Assembly (NCBI GenBank): GCA_902806095.1
Contig: CADCVF010000001.1
Location: 1-57,600 of the forward strand
DNA: 57,600 nucleotides
Reading direction: 5' to 3'
Origin: an uncultured Rubrobacteraceae bacterium
Lineage (GTDB): Bacteria > Actinomycetota > Rubrobacteria > Rubrobacterales > Rubrobacteraceae
Positions 1-7,497 of the stretch are shown in pieces. The position numbers were made by a program, and so were the translations under genes. Under the pieces are notes generated by a model. That model saw only the letters and a program-made list of their open reading frames with translations, was not told the origin of the DNA and ran no database searches. How positions within the stretch are numbered: position 1 is the first letter of the stretch; every line of letters starts with the position of its first letter.

Positions 1-451
1 TGACGTGCCCGATCACGCCGAGGTCCCTGAACCTCTTTGTCAAGGAGCCGCGCGAGATGCCGTGCGCCGTGTTCAACCCCGCGATGACCGCCCCCGGCAC
101 CTCCAGCGAGGGGCTCAAATCTTCGGATATGTGCCTGCGGTACCTGGAGTACTTGAGGTTGTGGGCCTGCTCCCTGAGAAGCCCCACGAAGCCCAGGTTC
201 CTGGCGACGGCGCCGATCCAGCGGATGTCGTGGTTGCCGGGGATCACGAGGTACGGCGCTATCTCGCCCAGGGAGTCAAGGTACGCCCTGGCCTGCGTGA
301 ACTCCCGGTTCGTGCACCGCTGCGTGAGGTCGCCGGAGATGGCGATGGCGTCGGGCCCGACCCCCTCCAGAAAGTCCCTCAAGGCGTCGAGCCGCTCCGC
401 GACGGCAGGACGCCCGAAGTGAAGGTCCGAGACGTGCACCAGGGTAGTCAC
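1..451 (-). CDS. Metallophosphoesterase, 3' end cut by window edge
   Basis: Reading from a GTG at 451 toward position 1 gives 150 residues with no stop. Three calcineurin-like phosphoesterase signatures appear in order: VSDLHFG near the start (metal ligands D and H), SGDLTQR near residue 40, and PGNHDIRW near residue 73. These bind the two metal ions in this family, so the protein should be a phosphodiesterase or phosphatase; the substrate cannot be told. The carboxyl part, with the remaining histidine ligands, lies outside the window. The start is chosen because the conserved strand begins five residues later. The gene points away from the hydrolase at 495-1313 across a gap of about 40 bases on the same strand, so the two may be co-transcribed. 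Confidence 0.85.
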   Translation of the reverse strand, partial: MTTLVHVSDLHFGRPAVAERLDALRDFLEGVGPDAIAISGDLTQRCTNREFTQARAYLDSLGEIAPYLVIPGNHDIRWIGAVARNLGFVGLLREQAHNLKYSRYRRHISEDLSPSLEVPGAVIAGLNTAHGISRGSLTKRFRDLGVIGHV

Positions 452-494
452 GGGGCGGGATTCTACCTGACCGCGCCGGAACGGGAAACCCGCG

Positions 495-1313
495 TCATCC
501 CGCGGCCGCTGGGGTCCGCGCGCCTTCAAGGAACTCCGTGAGCGCCTCGTTGAACCCGCGCGAATCCTCCAGGTTCGAGAGGTGGCCGACGTTCGGCAGG
601 GTAACGTGACGCGCGTCCGGAATACCTGCGGCCATCTGGCCCATGACCTCGGGAGAGGAAATCGTGTCCTCCCCGCCGCCCACGACGAGGGTGGGGACGT
701 TTATTTCTCCCAGGGTCGCCGTCGAGTCCGGGCGCTCGCGCATGGCGCCCAAAGCCGCAACGGCGCCGTCCGGCGTGTTCTCCAGGATGATCGAGCGCAC
801 CCGCCCGACGAGCTCCTCGTTCTCGGCGCGGGTCTGGGGGGAGAGCAGGCGCTCCATCTGGAGGTCGACGAGTACCCCGATGCCCTCCTGCGCCACCCTG
901 AGGGCCATCTCCTTGCGCCCCTCCCGCGCCTCCTCGGTGTCCGCGTCGGGGCGCGTGTTCGCGAGGACGAGGCCGGAGATCCTCTCCGGGAAAGCCCTGA
1001 CGCACTCGAACGCCACGTAGCCGCCCATCGAGACGCCGCCGAGCACGACCCGCGGTATCTCCAGCCTGTCCAGGAGCGACCTGACGCAGCCCGCGTAGTA
1101 ACCGACGTCCGGCTGGGCCGGCGTGCGCGGCGACCGCCCGAAGCCGGGGAGGTCCGGCGCGATGACGCGGCGCGTGGCCGACAGGGCCTCCATCTGCGGC
1201 TCGAACATCTTGCCGTTGAGCGGGAAGGCGTGGAGCAGGAGCAGGGGGTCGGCGTCCCCCGCGCCCAGATCCCTGTACCACATCGCCACACCGGTGCTCC
1301 TGCTCTCCGCCAC
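495..1313 (-). CDS. Alpha/beta-fold hydrolase
   Basis: A 272-residue alpha/beta hydrolase. The nucleophile elbow GVSMGG carries the serine near residue 95, the acid is in GGGEDTI, and the histidine is in NVGHLSNLE close to the end. HAFPLNG near residue 28 is the usual oxyanion-loop region. It resembles the 3-oxoadipate enol-lactonase/BioH-like group, but the substrate is unknown. The GTG start at 1313 is chosen because AAAGGAG lies six bases upstream on the minus strand. A longer open frame reaching 1481 would start inside a dispersed inverted repeat and looks artificial. The product is probably cytoplasmic, as no signal peptide is visible. Confidence 0.82.
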   Translation of the reverse strand: MAESRSTGVAMWYRDLGAGDADPLLLLHAFPLNGKMFEPQMEALSATRRVIAPDLPGFGRSPRTPAQPDVGYYAGCVRSLLDRLEIPRVVLGGVSMGGYVAFECVRAFPERISGLVLANTRPDADTEEAREGRKEMALRVAQEGIGVLVDLQMERLLSPQTRAENEELVGRVRSIILENTPDGAVAALGAMRERPDSTATLGEINVPTLVVGGGEDTISSPEVMGQMAAGIPDARHVTLPNVGHLSNLEDSRGFNEALTEFLEGARTPAAAG

Positions 1314-1330
1314 GTCGTCTCCTTTGTTTG

Positions 1331-1473
1331 AGGCTTCAGGTGTCAGGCATAAGCCGTCAGCTCTTCGGTCCCAAGGCGGCTCTCCCCACGAAAACCACCG
1401 CCAATGGTAGCGTTTTCGTTGTGAGGTTTTCGTCTTTACGTTCCCTGATGCCCGTAGCCTGACACCTGACGAC
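1331..1473. repeat. Family A inverted repeat pair
   Basis: The 13-base word TCAGGTGTCAGGC at 1336-1348 has its exact reverse complement at 1457-1469. Related words (TTCAGG, GTCAGG, GCATCAG) recur at 21426, 30355, 34637 and 48337. The pair lies in the leader of the hydrolase gene, so a large hairpin in that leader is possible. It encodes nothing recognisable. Confidence 0.6.
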
Positions 1474-1606
1474 TGTTCCATCTCCTTTACGGACGGTACA
1501 TGATGATGGATGTGGAACGGGACCCGCGTTGCCCTAACATGTCCCGTGGGGCGTCGGTGAACCGGGATGGCCCGGTCGTGTCCGGCCCGAGGAAGGGGTG
1601 GTAAAG

Positions 1607-2221
1607 GTGTGGGAGAACTTGACGGGCGTGCTCGAGGGCGAGGTCGTGCGGCTGGAGCCGCTGGCGATGGGCCACGAGGAAGGGCTCTTCGAGGCCGCGC
1701 GGGACGAGAGGACCTGGCGGTGGTTGCCGCGCGGGGCGCCCGGGGATCTGGACGAGTTTCGGGGTTGGATGGAGGAGGCGCTGGCGCGGTCGGAGGCGGG
1801 GTTGGACGGCGCGTTCGCCACGGTGGATGCCCAGAGCGGAAGACCCATCGGTAGCACGCGGTACCTGGCGCTCAGGCCGGAGCATCGGGGGCTGGAGATC
1901 GGCTGGACCTGGCTCACGCCCTCGCGCTGGGGGACGGGCGCGAACGTCGAGGCCAAGCTCCTGATGCTCGAACACGCCTTTGAAAGGCTCGGCTGCATGA
2001 GGGTCGAGTTCAAGACCGACAGGCGCAACGAGCGCTCGCGAGAGGCGCTTGAGGCACTGCCGGCACGCTTTGAGGGCATCTTCCGCAAGCACATGATCGT
2101 GCGCGGCGACGCGGTGCGCGACTCTGCCTACTACAGCATCGTGGACGACGACTGGCCCGGGGTGCGGGCCAACCTCCGCGCACGGCTGGAGGGTCTCCGC
2201 GAGCGGAGGGAGCAGGGATGA
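1607..2221 (+). CDS. GNAT-family N-acetyltransferase (RimJ/RimL-like)
   Basis: A 204-residue protein of the GNAT acetyltransferase 3 type. VVRLEPLAMGHEEGLFEA near the start and the central stretch IGSTRYLALRPEHRGLEIGWTWL, followed by WGTGANVEAKLLMLEHAFE, match the acetyl-CoA-binding core seen in RimJ/RimL-like enzymes that acetylate amino termini or small molecules. The target is unknown. GTG 1607 is preferred over the in-frame GTG 1598 because the GAGGAAGGGG ribosome site ends about eight bases before it. The stop codon overlaps the ATG of the cupin gene, so the pair should be translationally coupled. Confidence 0.8.
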   Translation: MWENLTGVLEGEVVRLEPLAMGHEEGLFEAARDERTWRWLPRGAPGDLDEFRGWMEEALARSEAGLDGAFATVDAQSGRPIGSTRYLALRPEHRGLEIGWTWLTPSRWGTGANVEAKLLMLEHAFERLGCMRVEFKTDRRNERSREALEALPARFEGIFRKHMIVRGDAVRDSAYYSIVDDDWPGVRANLRARLEGLRERREQG

Positions 2222-2580
2222 GCGGGGATGCGAAGACGGGCGAAAGGCGGGCCACGGTCGCGGGGGCCATGGAGAGGCTGCCGGGTCCCGGCGGCGAGCG
2301 GTTCGCGAAGGTGATGGGCCACGGCACCATGGAGGTCGAGGTCTACGCCCCGCGAGGCCAAGATCCGCAGGAACCGCACACCAGGGACGAGCTGTACTTT
2401 GTGGTCTCGGGGAGCGGCCTGTTCGTAAACGGCCCGGGGCGCCACCGGTTCGGGCCCGGGGACGCGCTGTTCGTGCCCGCCGGCGTGGTGCACCGCTTCG
2501 AGGACTTTACGGACGACCTCGTCGTCTGGGTGGTCTTCTACGGCCCCGAGGGCGGGGAAGCGTCGGGGGAGGAAGCATGA
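2218..2580 (+). CDS. Small single-domain cupin protein
   Basis: A 120-residue protein that is almost entirely one cupin barrel. PHTRDELYFVVSGSGLF (about residues 53-69) carries cupin motif 1 and PGDALFVPAGVVHRFEDF (about 81-98) carries motif 2, whose histidine could bind a metal. No second domain is present, so it could be a small isomerase or dioxygenase-like enzyme or a binding protein. Its ATG overlaps the stop of the acetyltransferase, and its own stop overlaps the ATG of the zinc-ribbon gene. These three genes therefore form one tightly coupled operon. The function cannot be narrowed from sequence. Confidence 0.8.
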   Translation: MSGDAKTGERRATVAGAMERLPGPGGERFAKVMGHGTMEVEVYAPRGQDPQEPHTRDELYFVVSGSGLFVNGPGRHRFGPGDALFVPAGVVHRFEDFTDDLVVWVVFYGPEGGEASGEEA

Positions 2581-2756
2581 GCCTGGAGATGCGAGCCGGT
2601 TGCGAGCGGTGCGGGGAAGATCTCTGTTGGGGAGATCCCGCGTTTATCTGCAGCCACGAGTGCACCTTCTGCGCCGGATGCGCGGGGGAGATGGACCACA
2701 CCTGCCCCAACTGCGGCGGCGAGCTGGTGCGCCGGCCGAGAAGGGAGACGCCGTGA
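2577..2756 (+). CDS. DUF1272 small cysteine-rich protein
   Basis: A 59-residue protein starting MSLEMRAGCERCGEDL and ending CPNCGGELVRRPRR. Cysteine pairs at about 9/12, 25/29, 32/35 and 44/47 are arranged as in DUF1272 proteins, which are predicted small zinc-binding proteins of unknown role. Its length matches the family. It starts by ATGA overlap with the cupin gene and its stop overlaps a GTG that opens a fragment of a glutathione S-transferase. The family identification rests on remembered consensus and could be tested by a profile search. Confidence 0.78.
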   Translation: MSLEMRAGCERCGEDLCWGDPAFICSHECTFCAGCAGEMDHTCPNCGGELVRRPRRETP

Positions 2757-2815
2757 TCCCGCACGACTACCCGCCCTCGGGGAACGGCTACAAGGCAAGG
2801 CCCCTGCTGGCGTAG
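2753..2815 (+). pseudogene. Glutathione S-transferase remnant
   Basis: A GTG at 2753 overlaps the DUF1272 stop and opens 20 codons reading VIPHDYPPSGNGYKARPLLA before an in-frame TAG. HDYPPSGNGYK is the start of the thioredoxin-like domain of many glutathione S-transferases. The rest of the roughly 200-residue enzyme is absent: the sequence after 2815 has no continuation, and the MerR gene on the other strand ends 120 bases later. I infer an operon whose last gene was truncated, possibly when the block to its right was inserted. Being only 20 residues, chance resemblance is not excluded. Confidence 0.45.
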
Positions 2816-2844
2816 CCTGGCATCCCCTTCCGGGTCGTGGGAGT

Positions 2845-2864
2845 TTTGCGAACTTCGCCTGTGC
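2845..2864. repeat. 20-bp direct repeat, left copy
   Basis: TTTGCGAACTTCGCCTGTGC at 2845-2864 recurs exactly, in the same orientation, at 11070-11089. It begins 30 bases after the glutathione S-transferase remnant. The two copies bracket the accessory-looking block. It holds a small palindrome (GCGAACTTCGC), so it could also be a dispersed repeat unit. Confidence 0.6.
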
Positions 2865-2935
2865 TTCAAACTCGTCCTTTCGTGTTCCCAAGGACAGATC
2901 CGCCAGGCGTGATCGGCCGGCGGGTTGGCCGCACC

Positions 2936-3670
2936 TTATGCCCGCGGGGAGGCAAACGGGACGTTACCGCGGTCTTCCAGGTAGGCGGAGAGCTCGGCCG
3001 CCGCCGTGAGCATCGAGAGGCCGCGGGCGGTGAGCCGTGCGCGCCACCCGTCGAGGGTGGCTTCCAGCGGCCCTATCCCTCCGGCGTGCCGAACCCGTGC
3101 TATCAGGGGCGCGATCTGGCGCAGCAAGTATCCCCCGCGACGGAGTTGGTGGGCCAGGCGCGCGTCCCGGACGTCCTCGGCACCATACACGCGGTAGCCG
3201 GTCTCCGGGTCCCTCTGGGGCTCGACCAGCCCGGCCTTCTCCCACTTGCGCAAGGTCGCTGGCCCGATCCCCAGTTGCCGCGCGAGCCCCCCAATAAAGG
3301 TAACCCCGCCCCTAGGCGGGGCTTGGGGTTCCGAAGATGCGAGGTCTCGGAGTGCGGTTTCGACCGCTGCAAGGGTCTGCCGGTCCTGTTGCAGCTGCGC
3401 GTGACCCTCATCGAGCAAGGCGAGGGCGGTCTCTATGTCGTCGGTGTTCAAAGCCCGCATGATGCCCGCCGCGGTCTGGTGCCCGTGAGCCGGGACGAGG
3501 GCCACGAACGCGCGCAGGGCCCGAGCGTGCAGCGGGGTGTAGACCCGGTAGCCGCTGGGGGTGCGCTCCGAGTCCGGCAAGATGCCTTGCTCTTCGTAGT
3601 TCCTCACGGCCTGCGCGGACAACTCGTGTTCACGAGCAAGGTCCACCGGACGCAAACGCTTTTTGCCCAC
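2936..3670 (-). CDS. TioE-type MerR regulator with two MerR domains
   Basis: A 244-residue regulator built from two MerR-like winged-helix modules. The first starts at about residue 6 (RPVDLAREHELSAQAVRNYE, then GILPDSERTPSGYRVYTP). The second starts near residue 125 (FIGGLARQLGIGPATLRKWE, then GLVEPQRDPETGYRVYGAED). This tandem layout is typical of TioE-family regulators of actinobacteria. No cysteine pattern for metal sensing is seen, so a drug or other organic ligand is more likely. It is divergent from the erythromycin-esterase operon, and the 120-base space between them probably holds its operator, suggesting that it controls that operon. Regulator and operon together look like an acquired resistance cassette. 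Confidence 0.8.
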   Translation of the reverse strand: MGKKRLRPVDLAREHELSAQAVRNYEEQGILPDSERTPSGYRVYTPLHARALRAFVALVPAHGHQTAAGIMRALNTDDIETALALLDEGHAQLQQDRQTLAAVETALRDLASSEPQAPPRGGVTFIGGLARQLGIGPATLRKWEKAGLVEPQRDPETGYRVYGAEDVRDARLAHQLRRGGYLLRQIAPLIARVRHAGGIGPLEATLDGWRARLTARGLSMLTAAAELSAYLEDRGNVPFASPRA

Positions 3671-3745
3671 CTTTTACTCCCTTTTGAGGCTTACCAGCGT
3701 ATTTGCTCCCGTTTTGCACCAAAGTTTAAACGGAAGGTTCAACGA

Positions 3746-3751
3746 TACAAT
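3746..3751 (+). promoter_or_regulatory. Candidate -10 box of the esterase operon
   Basis: TACAAT at 3746-3751 lies about 39 bases before the ATG at 3790, which has a GGGAGG ribosome site. Just upstream is a near-repeated pair of words, AAGTTTAAACGG and AAGGTTCAACGA (about 3722-3745), a plausible binding region for the divergent MerR regulator. No strong -35 box is visible, as is usual for MerR-controlled promoters. Confidence 0.4.
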
Positions 3752-3789
3752 TGAGGGTATTGTGTGGTCAAGGAATGGGAGGCTTGTTT

Positions 3790-4053
3790 ATGTCCGCCGG
3801 ACCTTCACGCGGCGACCGGCCCGAGCAGAATCCCGGGGCCATGCGGCTCGTCATCGATCTGGACCTGGGCCTGCTGCCGAAAGATCCCGGCGCGGAACTG
3901 CGCCGCACCCTCGGGTTCTGGGCGGCCTGGCTGCCGAAGATGGACCTGACGCGGCCCGTCGAGCACGAGCTTCGCGACTCCGGCCAACGGGCAGTCGGCA
4001 CGCTGCGCCTGGTCGCCGCGAGCACGACGGACGAGTTTGGGGCTGATCGATGA
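3790..4053 (+). CDS. Hypothetical protein, first gene of esterase operon
   Basis: An 87-residue protein I do not recognise. The start ATG 3790 follows GGGAGG by seven bases. The body reads MRLVIDLDLGLLPKDPGAEL, then FWAAWLPKMDL and TLRLVAASTTDEFG. This alternation of strands and helices suggests a small soluble alpha/beta domain. It has no signal peptide, membrane helix or cysteine pattern. Its stop overlaps the ATG of the erythromycin-esterase-like gene, so the two are almost certainly made together. The position suggests a part in the same detoxification or immunity function, but the sequence does not show one. Confidence 0.62.
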   Translation: MSAGPSRGDRPEQNPGAMRLVIDLDLGLLPKDPGAELRRTLGFWAAWLPKMDLTRPVEHELRDSGQRAVGTLRLVAASTTDEFGADR

Positions 4054-5360
4054 GCGCCGGTTCGGCGGTCGGCGGGGGCTGGAGTTTTGACGGCGACGGG
4101 GGAGAAGATCCCGGGGCCGCGCTCGGAGGCTTTCTCGGCTCCCTGGGCGCGAAGCCCCGCCTCCTGGGTCTTGGCGAACCGATGCACGGGGAGGGGGAGT
4201 TCCCGCGGCTGCGCAACCGGGTGTTCCGGCAACTCGTCGAGCGCGAGGGGTACCGTTCGGTCGCGATCGAGAGCGACTGCCTAACCGCCCTGGCGGTGGA
4301 CGCCTACGTCGCTGGGGGAGAGGGCCCACTCGACAGGGTGATGGAGACCGGCTTTAGCCACGGATTCGGGAGGTTAAACGAGAACCGCCAACTCGTCGGT
4401 TGGATGAGGCAGTACAACCAGGATCGCGACGCGGCAGATCGGCTCAGGTTTTACGGCTTCGACGCGCCCATCGAGATCACGGAAGCCGCCAGCCCCCGCC
4501 GGGCGCTCACCGCGCTCTACCATTACCTCGCCACCAACCTCGAGGCCGCCCTGCTGCCGCGCGCACTGAAGACCATCGACGATCTGATCGGCGACGACGG
4601 GCGATGGACGGACCCCGAGGCCGCCATGGAGCCCTCCATGTCCATCGGGGCGTCCCACGAAGCCGGGGAGCTCCGCCTCGTTGCCGACGACCTTGTCGCC
4701 GCGCTCACCTCCGAATCGCCGCGGCTCATCGCCGCCACGTCGTACGAAGAGTGGCACCGCGCGTGCCTCTACGGACGCACGGCGGCCGGCCTGCTCCGCT
4801 ACCACGCCAGAATGGCCGACGGCTCCGGCTCTCGCGCCGCCCAGATCTCCCGATTGATGGCCCAGCGGGACGCGATGATGGCCGAAAACCTGCGGGCTAT
4901 AGCCGCCCAGGAGGCGCGGCGCGGACCCACGCTGGTCTTCGCCCAAAACCTGCACCTGCAAAAGAACCGGAGCGGTTGGCTCCTGCCCGTCGAATGGGGT
5001 GGTATGGAAGGAGAGACGCTCGTGTCGTGGTGGAGCGCCGGGGCGATCGCCGCCGCGCAGATGGGCGACCGGTACGCCTTCTTGGCCTCGGCTTTGGGCT
5101 CAGCGCCGGACCACGGACTCGGCGTCCCGGAGCCCGACACGCTCGAAGGGGCACTCTACGCTGCGGTGGCGGGTCGCTGCATCTTCAGCTCGAAGCTCTT
5201 GGACGCCGCCCTGCGCGACATGGCCACGGAGCTAACCCCGCGCACCGCTGCGTCGAACAACTACTTTCCCCTGGACCCCGACCGGCTCGACGGGACCGAT
5301 GGGGTGGTATTCATCAAGAACATTCTTGGGCGGGAAAAACGGGAACGGGCCGTCGAATGA
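4050..5360 (+). CDS. Erythromycin esterase family protein
   Basis: A 436-residue protein of the erythromycin-esterase/EreB-like family. The expected histidine-glutamate motif appears as GEPMHGEGEF near residues 42-51, followed by VAIESDC near 72-78. The second histidine motif, VFAQNLHLQK, is near residue 290. Known members open the macrolide lactone ring, but many homologues act on other unknown substrates, so resistance to macrolides is only a possibility. The gene is coupled at both ends by ATGA overlaps, to the small protein before it and the putative immunity protein after it. A divergent TioE-type MerR regulator lies upstream, which fits drug-inducible expression. Confidence 0.85.
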   Translation: MSAGSAVGGGWSFDGDGGEDPGAALGGFLGSLGAKPRLLGLGEPMHGEGEFPRLRNRVFRQLVEREGYRSVAIESDCLTALAVDAYVAGGEGPLDRVMETGFSHGFGRLNENRQLVGWMRQYNQDRDAADRLRFYGFDAPIEITEAASPRRALTALYHYLATNLEAALLPRALKTIDDLIGDDGRWTDPEAAMEPSMSIGASHEAGELRLVADDLVAALTSESPRLIAATSYEEWHRACLYGRTAAGLLRYHARMADGSGSRAAQISRLMAQRDAMMAENLRAIAAQEARRGPTLVFAQNLHLQKNRSGWLLPVEWGGMEGETLVSWWSAGAIAAAQMGDRYAFLASALGSAPDHGLGVPEPDTLEGALYAAVAGRCIFSSKLLDAALRDMATELTPRTAASNNYFPLDPDRLDGTDGVVFIKNILGREKRERAVE

Positions 5361-5869
5361 TCTTCGGTAAGCAGCGGGACCCTCGGCTCGTGACCGTGCG
5401 CCGGGGCGGCACCCTGCAGGACGCCGATCATCACCGCCTCGCGTTCTGGGCGGCCGATTGTGCCGAGCACGTGCTGCACCACTTCGAGCACGCGCGCCCC
5501 GGTGACGACCGGCCGCGCCGTGCGATCGAATTGGCGCGCGCCTGGGCGCGGGGTGAGATCACGATGACGCAGGCCCGCACGGCCGCCTTCGCCAATGCGG
5601 CGGCCCGAGAGGTGTCGGGTGCCGCAAAGCAAGCGGCTCTTGCCGCCGGTCAAGCCGTGGCGGTATCCCACGTGCCGGCTCATGAACTGGGCGCGGCGGC
5701 TTACGCGTTCAGGGCCGCACGCGCGGCGGCTCCTGAAGAGGAGCAAGAGCAGGCCGGTCGCCTAGAGTGCCAGTGGCAACGGGCACGGCTTCCCAGCGAG
5801 ATCCGAGAACTCGTGCTGGACGACCAGAGGTTGCGCAATGAGGTGTGCTGGTACGTATTCGATTGCTGA
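5357..5869 (+). CDS. Putative immunity protein (Imm5-like)
   Basis: A 170-residue protein with DPRLVTVRRGGTLQDADHH at the start and LAFWAADCAEHVLHHFE, DDRPRRAIELARAWARGE and alanine-rich helices after it. This matches a widespread actinobacterial family annotated as putative immunity protein, distantly like Imm5. It appears all-helical and soluble. No toxin gene is next to it; instead it closes the operon of the erythromycin-esterase homologue by an ATGA overlap. The immunity label is therefore inherited from the family and is not supported by context here. It may be a helical accessory protein to the esterase. Confidence 0.65.
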   Translation: MIFGKQRDPRLVTVRRGGTLQDADHHRLAFWAADCAEHVLHHFEHARPGDDRPRRAIELARAWARGEITMTQARTAAFANAAAREVSGAAKQAALAAGQAVAVSHVPAHELGAAAYAFRAARAAAPEEEQEQAGRLECQWQRARLPSEIRELVLDDQRLRNEVCWYVFDC

Positions 5870-6007
5870 CCGGCGCACGTTGGCCGGCGTGGGCGGTAGG
5901 GGCGGGGCCCAGCCGGATCTCCGCTTGCCCGCACTCGGGTGAATAGCAGGGGAGAAGATCACCGAGGTAACCTTGCCGTGATGTGTGGCACGCATGGCGC
6001 TCCGCGC

Positions 6008-6703
6008 TCATGCGCCGTAGGCGTCGTTGTAGTCCCACCACCCGTAGGGCGCAGTTTGCGGGTAGTCCTCGGGCGAGTCCTCCCAGTCCTCTTGGCGACC
6101 GAGCGCGGCCAGGTCCAGGTAGCTCCAAGTCGTGCCCATGGCCTCGTCGCCGCGGCTGTCGATGAAATAGGTGCGGTAGATCTGGTCACCCTCGCGGATG
6201 AACGCGTTGTGCCCGTGCCACTCGTCGACGCCGAAGTCCTTGTCCCAGTCGTCGGTGATCGTGTACCAGGGGATGTGCTCCCACCCGTGGCGCTCCTTCA
6301 ACTTCTGGAGCTCGGCCTGCGGTGCGCGCGAGGCGAACGCGAGCGTCACATCCCGCGCGTTCAGGTGGGCGGGGTGGGCGACCTGGTCCGCGACGAAGGA
6401 GCAGCCCACGCACGCCCGCTCGGGGTACGCGTCGCCACGCTCCGGGTTCGCGTAGGTGGTGACCTCCGGCCCGTAGAAGGCGCGGTAGACGATCAGCTGA
6501 CGGCGGCCCTCGAACAGGTCGGCAAGCGTGGCCGGCCCGTTCGGACCCTCGAAGCTGTACTCCTTCTCGACCGCCATCCACGGCATCCGGCGGCGCTCGG
6601 CCGCGAGTGCGTCACGGGCTCGAGTGTGCTCCTTCTCCTTGACGAGCAGATCCTCGCGGGCGCTCTTCCACTCCTCGGGGGAGACTACGGTGGGTGTGTT
6701 CAC
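6008..6703 (-). CDS. DUF899 thioredoxin-fold protein
   Basis: A 231-residue DUF899 protein. After a lysine/glutamate-rich amino end, MPWMAVEKEYSFEGP and ATLADLFEGRRQLIVYRAFYG introduce a thioredoxin-like fold; RACVGCSFVADQ (about residues 107-118) carries a CxxC pair where the redox site should be. The end, WSYLDLAALGRQEDW with a WWDYND tail, is typical of the family. Members are predicted dithiol oxidoreductases of unknown substrate. The GTG start at 6703 has AAGGAG upstream and overlaps the stop of the ArsR-family gene. Such ArsR-DUF899 pairs are common and suggest that the small regulator controls this gene. Confidence 0.83.
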   Translation of the reverse strand: MNTPTVVSPEEWKSAREDLLVKEKEHTRARDALAAERRRMPWMAVEKEYSFEGPNGPATLADLFEGRRQLIVYRAFYGPEVTTYANPERGDAYPERACVGCSFVADQVAHPAHLNARDVTLAFASRAPQAELQKLKERHGWEHIPWYTITDDWDKDFGVDEWHGHNAFIREGDQIYRTYFIDSRGDEAMGTTWSYLDLAALGRQEDWEDSPEDYPQTAPYGWWDYNDAYGA

Positions 6704-6996
6704 TTTGCTCCTTCCTCCTTCAGGTACTCCTCGACGACATCCATGAAGCGGCTCCAGACGGCCCGGTGGCGATCCATCCACTCTGCCACCTCGCGGAGCA
6801 CGTCGAGCTCGAGTGACAGGACGTGCGTGCGGCCCTCGACCGCACGCGTGACGACACCTGTCTCCTCGAGCACCTTCACGTGCTTGGTGATCGCCGGCTT
6901 GGATACGCCGAAGCCCGCGGTCGCATCGCCGACCCTCGCCGGCCCGGCGCCGAGCCGCTCCCTGTAGTCTACTCCTCGCGCAGTTGTCTGTGACAC
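6700..6996 (-). CDS. ArsR-family regulator with shortened amino end
   Basis: A 98-residue winged-helix protein. The recognition helix and wing are clear: FGVSKPAITKHVKVLEETGV, then VTRAVEGRTHVLSLELDVL. The carboxyl half (EWMDRHRAVWSRFMDVVEEY) matches regulators that partner DUF899 or SRPBCC proteins. The usual amino helix (a PTRRxIL-type stretch) is missing or altered: residues before GVSKPA are RERLGAGPARVGDATAG, which could reflect a frameshift or deletion. GTG 6996 is chosen for its AGGAGG at a good distance; the open frame extends to 7023. No metal-binding cysteines are present. It overlaps the DUF899 gene by GTGA and probably represses the pair. Confidence 0.7.
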   Translation of the reverse strand: MSQTTARGVDYRERLGAGPARVGDATAGFGVSKPAITKHVKVLEETGVVTRAVEGRTHVLSLELDVLREVAEWMDRHRAVWSRFMDVVEEYLKEEGAK

Positions 6997-7023
6997 TCGA
7001 GTGTCCTCCTGAACTCGGGACAC

Positions 7024-7497
7024 ATTACTGGATCGGGACCGTCCCGCAAATGTGGGGTCATGGCCAAACCTGGACGCTCCTATCCCTGTCTAGATGTCGG
7101 TTGTGAGGTTCATGCCCACAACTCCTTGACCAGGATTTGTCATATCAAACTTACCCCATCTATGACCGAAACACTACTGCCAATTTGAAGGCCAGCTACT
7201 TCTTCTGCGCCCACAACGGCCTTAGCATCAATCACAGCAGTCAACACAATAGCACCTCCTGGAAACGCGCAGCCGAGGGCCAGGCTTTTGGCCTCATGCT
7301 GCAACTAGATTTGCCCGTCGTAAACTAGGACATAATCCCGGCCGTGTGGGTCTCTCGTCGTCTCGTAGACCTTCGTAGAAAGCCGTTCACGCGAAGGTCC
7401 CCTAAGAGTCAACCCGCGAAGGTCACGGAAACGTGCTTCCACACGCTCGGGTGGATAAGGGCAGGAAGAATGGGCGAGGTTGATAGACTTCAAACTT
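7024..7497. other. Intergenic stretch with weak small-ORF signals
   Basis: About 470 bases with no gene I can name. It is poorer in GC than its surroundings between about 7100 and 7280. On the minus strand there are two tiny coupled frames (listed separately) and a longer open frame at 7305-7526 that ends RDPHGRDYVLVYDGQI. The last reads as plausible protein but has no recognised family, and its 5' end overlaps the methyltransferase start. The stretch may be a gene remnant. Confidence 0.35.
7140..7247 (-). CDS. Candidate 35-residue small protein
   Basis: GTG 7247 is preceded by AGGAGG seven bases upstream, the best-placed ribosome site in this intergenic stretch. It opens 35 codons reading VLTAVIDAKAVVGAEEVAGL and ending SVSVIDGVSLI. 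The TGA stop at 7140-7142 overlaps an ATG at 7143 that opens a second frame of 17 codons ending at 7090. I do not recognise either peptide. The strong ribosome site and ATGA overlap argue for translation, and the small size and missing homology argue against. It could equally be the decayed start of a longer gene. Confidence 0.3.
   Translation of the reverse strand: MLTAVIDAKAVVGAEEVAGLQIGSSVSVIDGVSLI

Noticed and set aside
3768-4329. Minus-strand frames across the start of the esterase operon
   Set aside because: They overlap three coupled plus-strand genes with good starts and show arginine/proline-rich shadow composition.
5357-5869. Toxin-immunity pair
   Set aside because: No toxin or polymorphic-toxin domain is adjacent; the neighbouring esterase homologue is an enzyme family.
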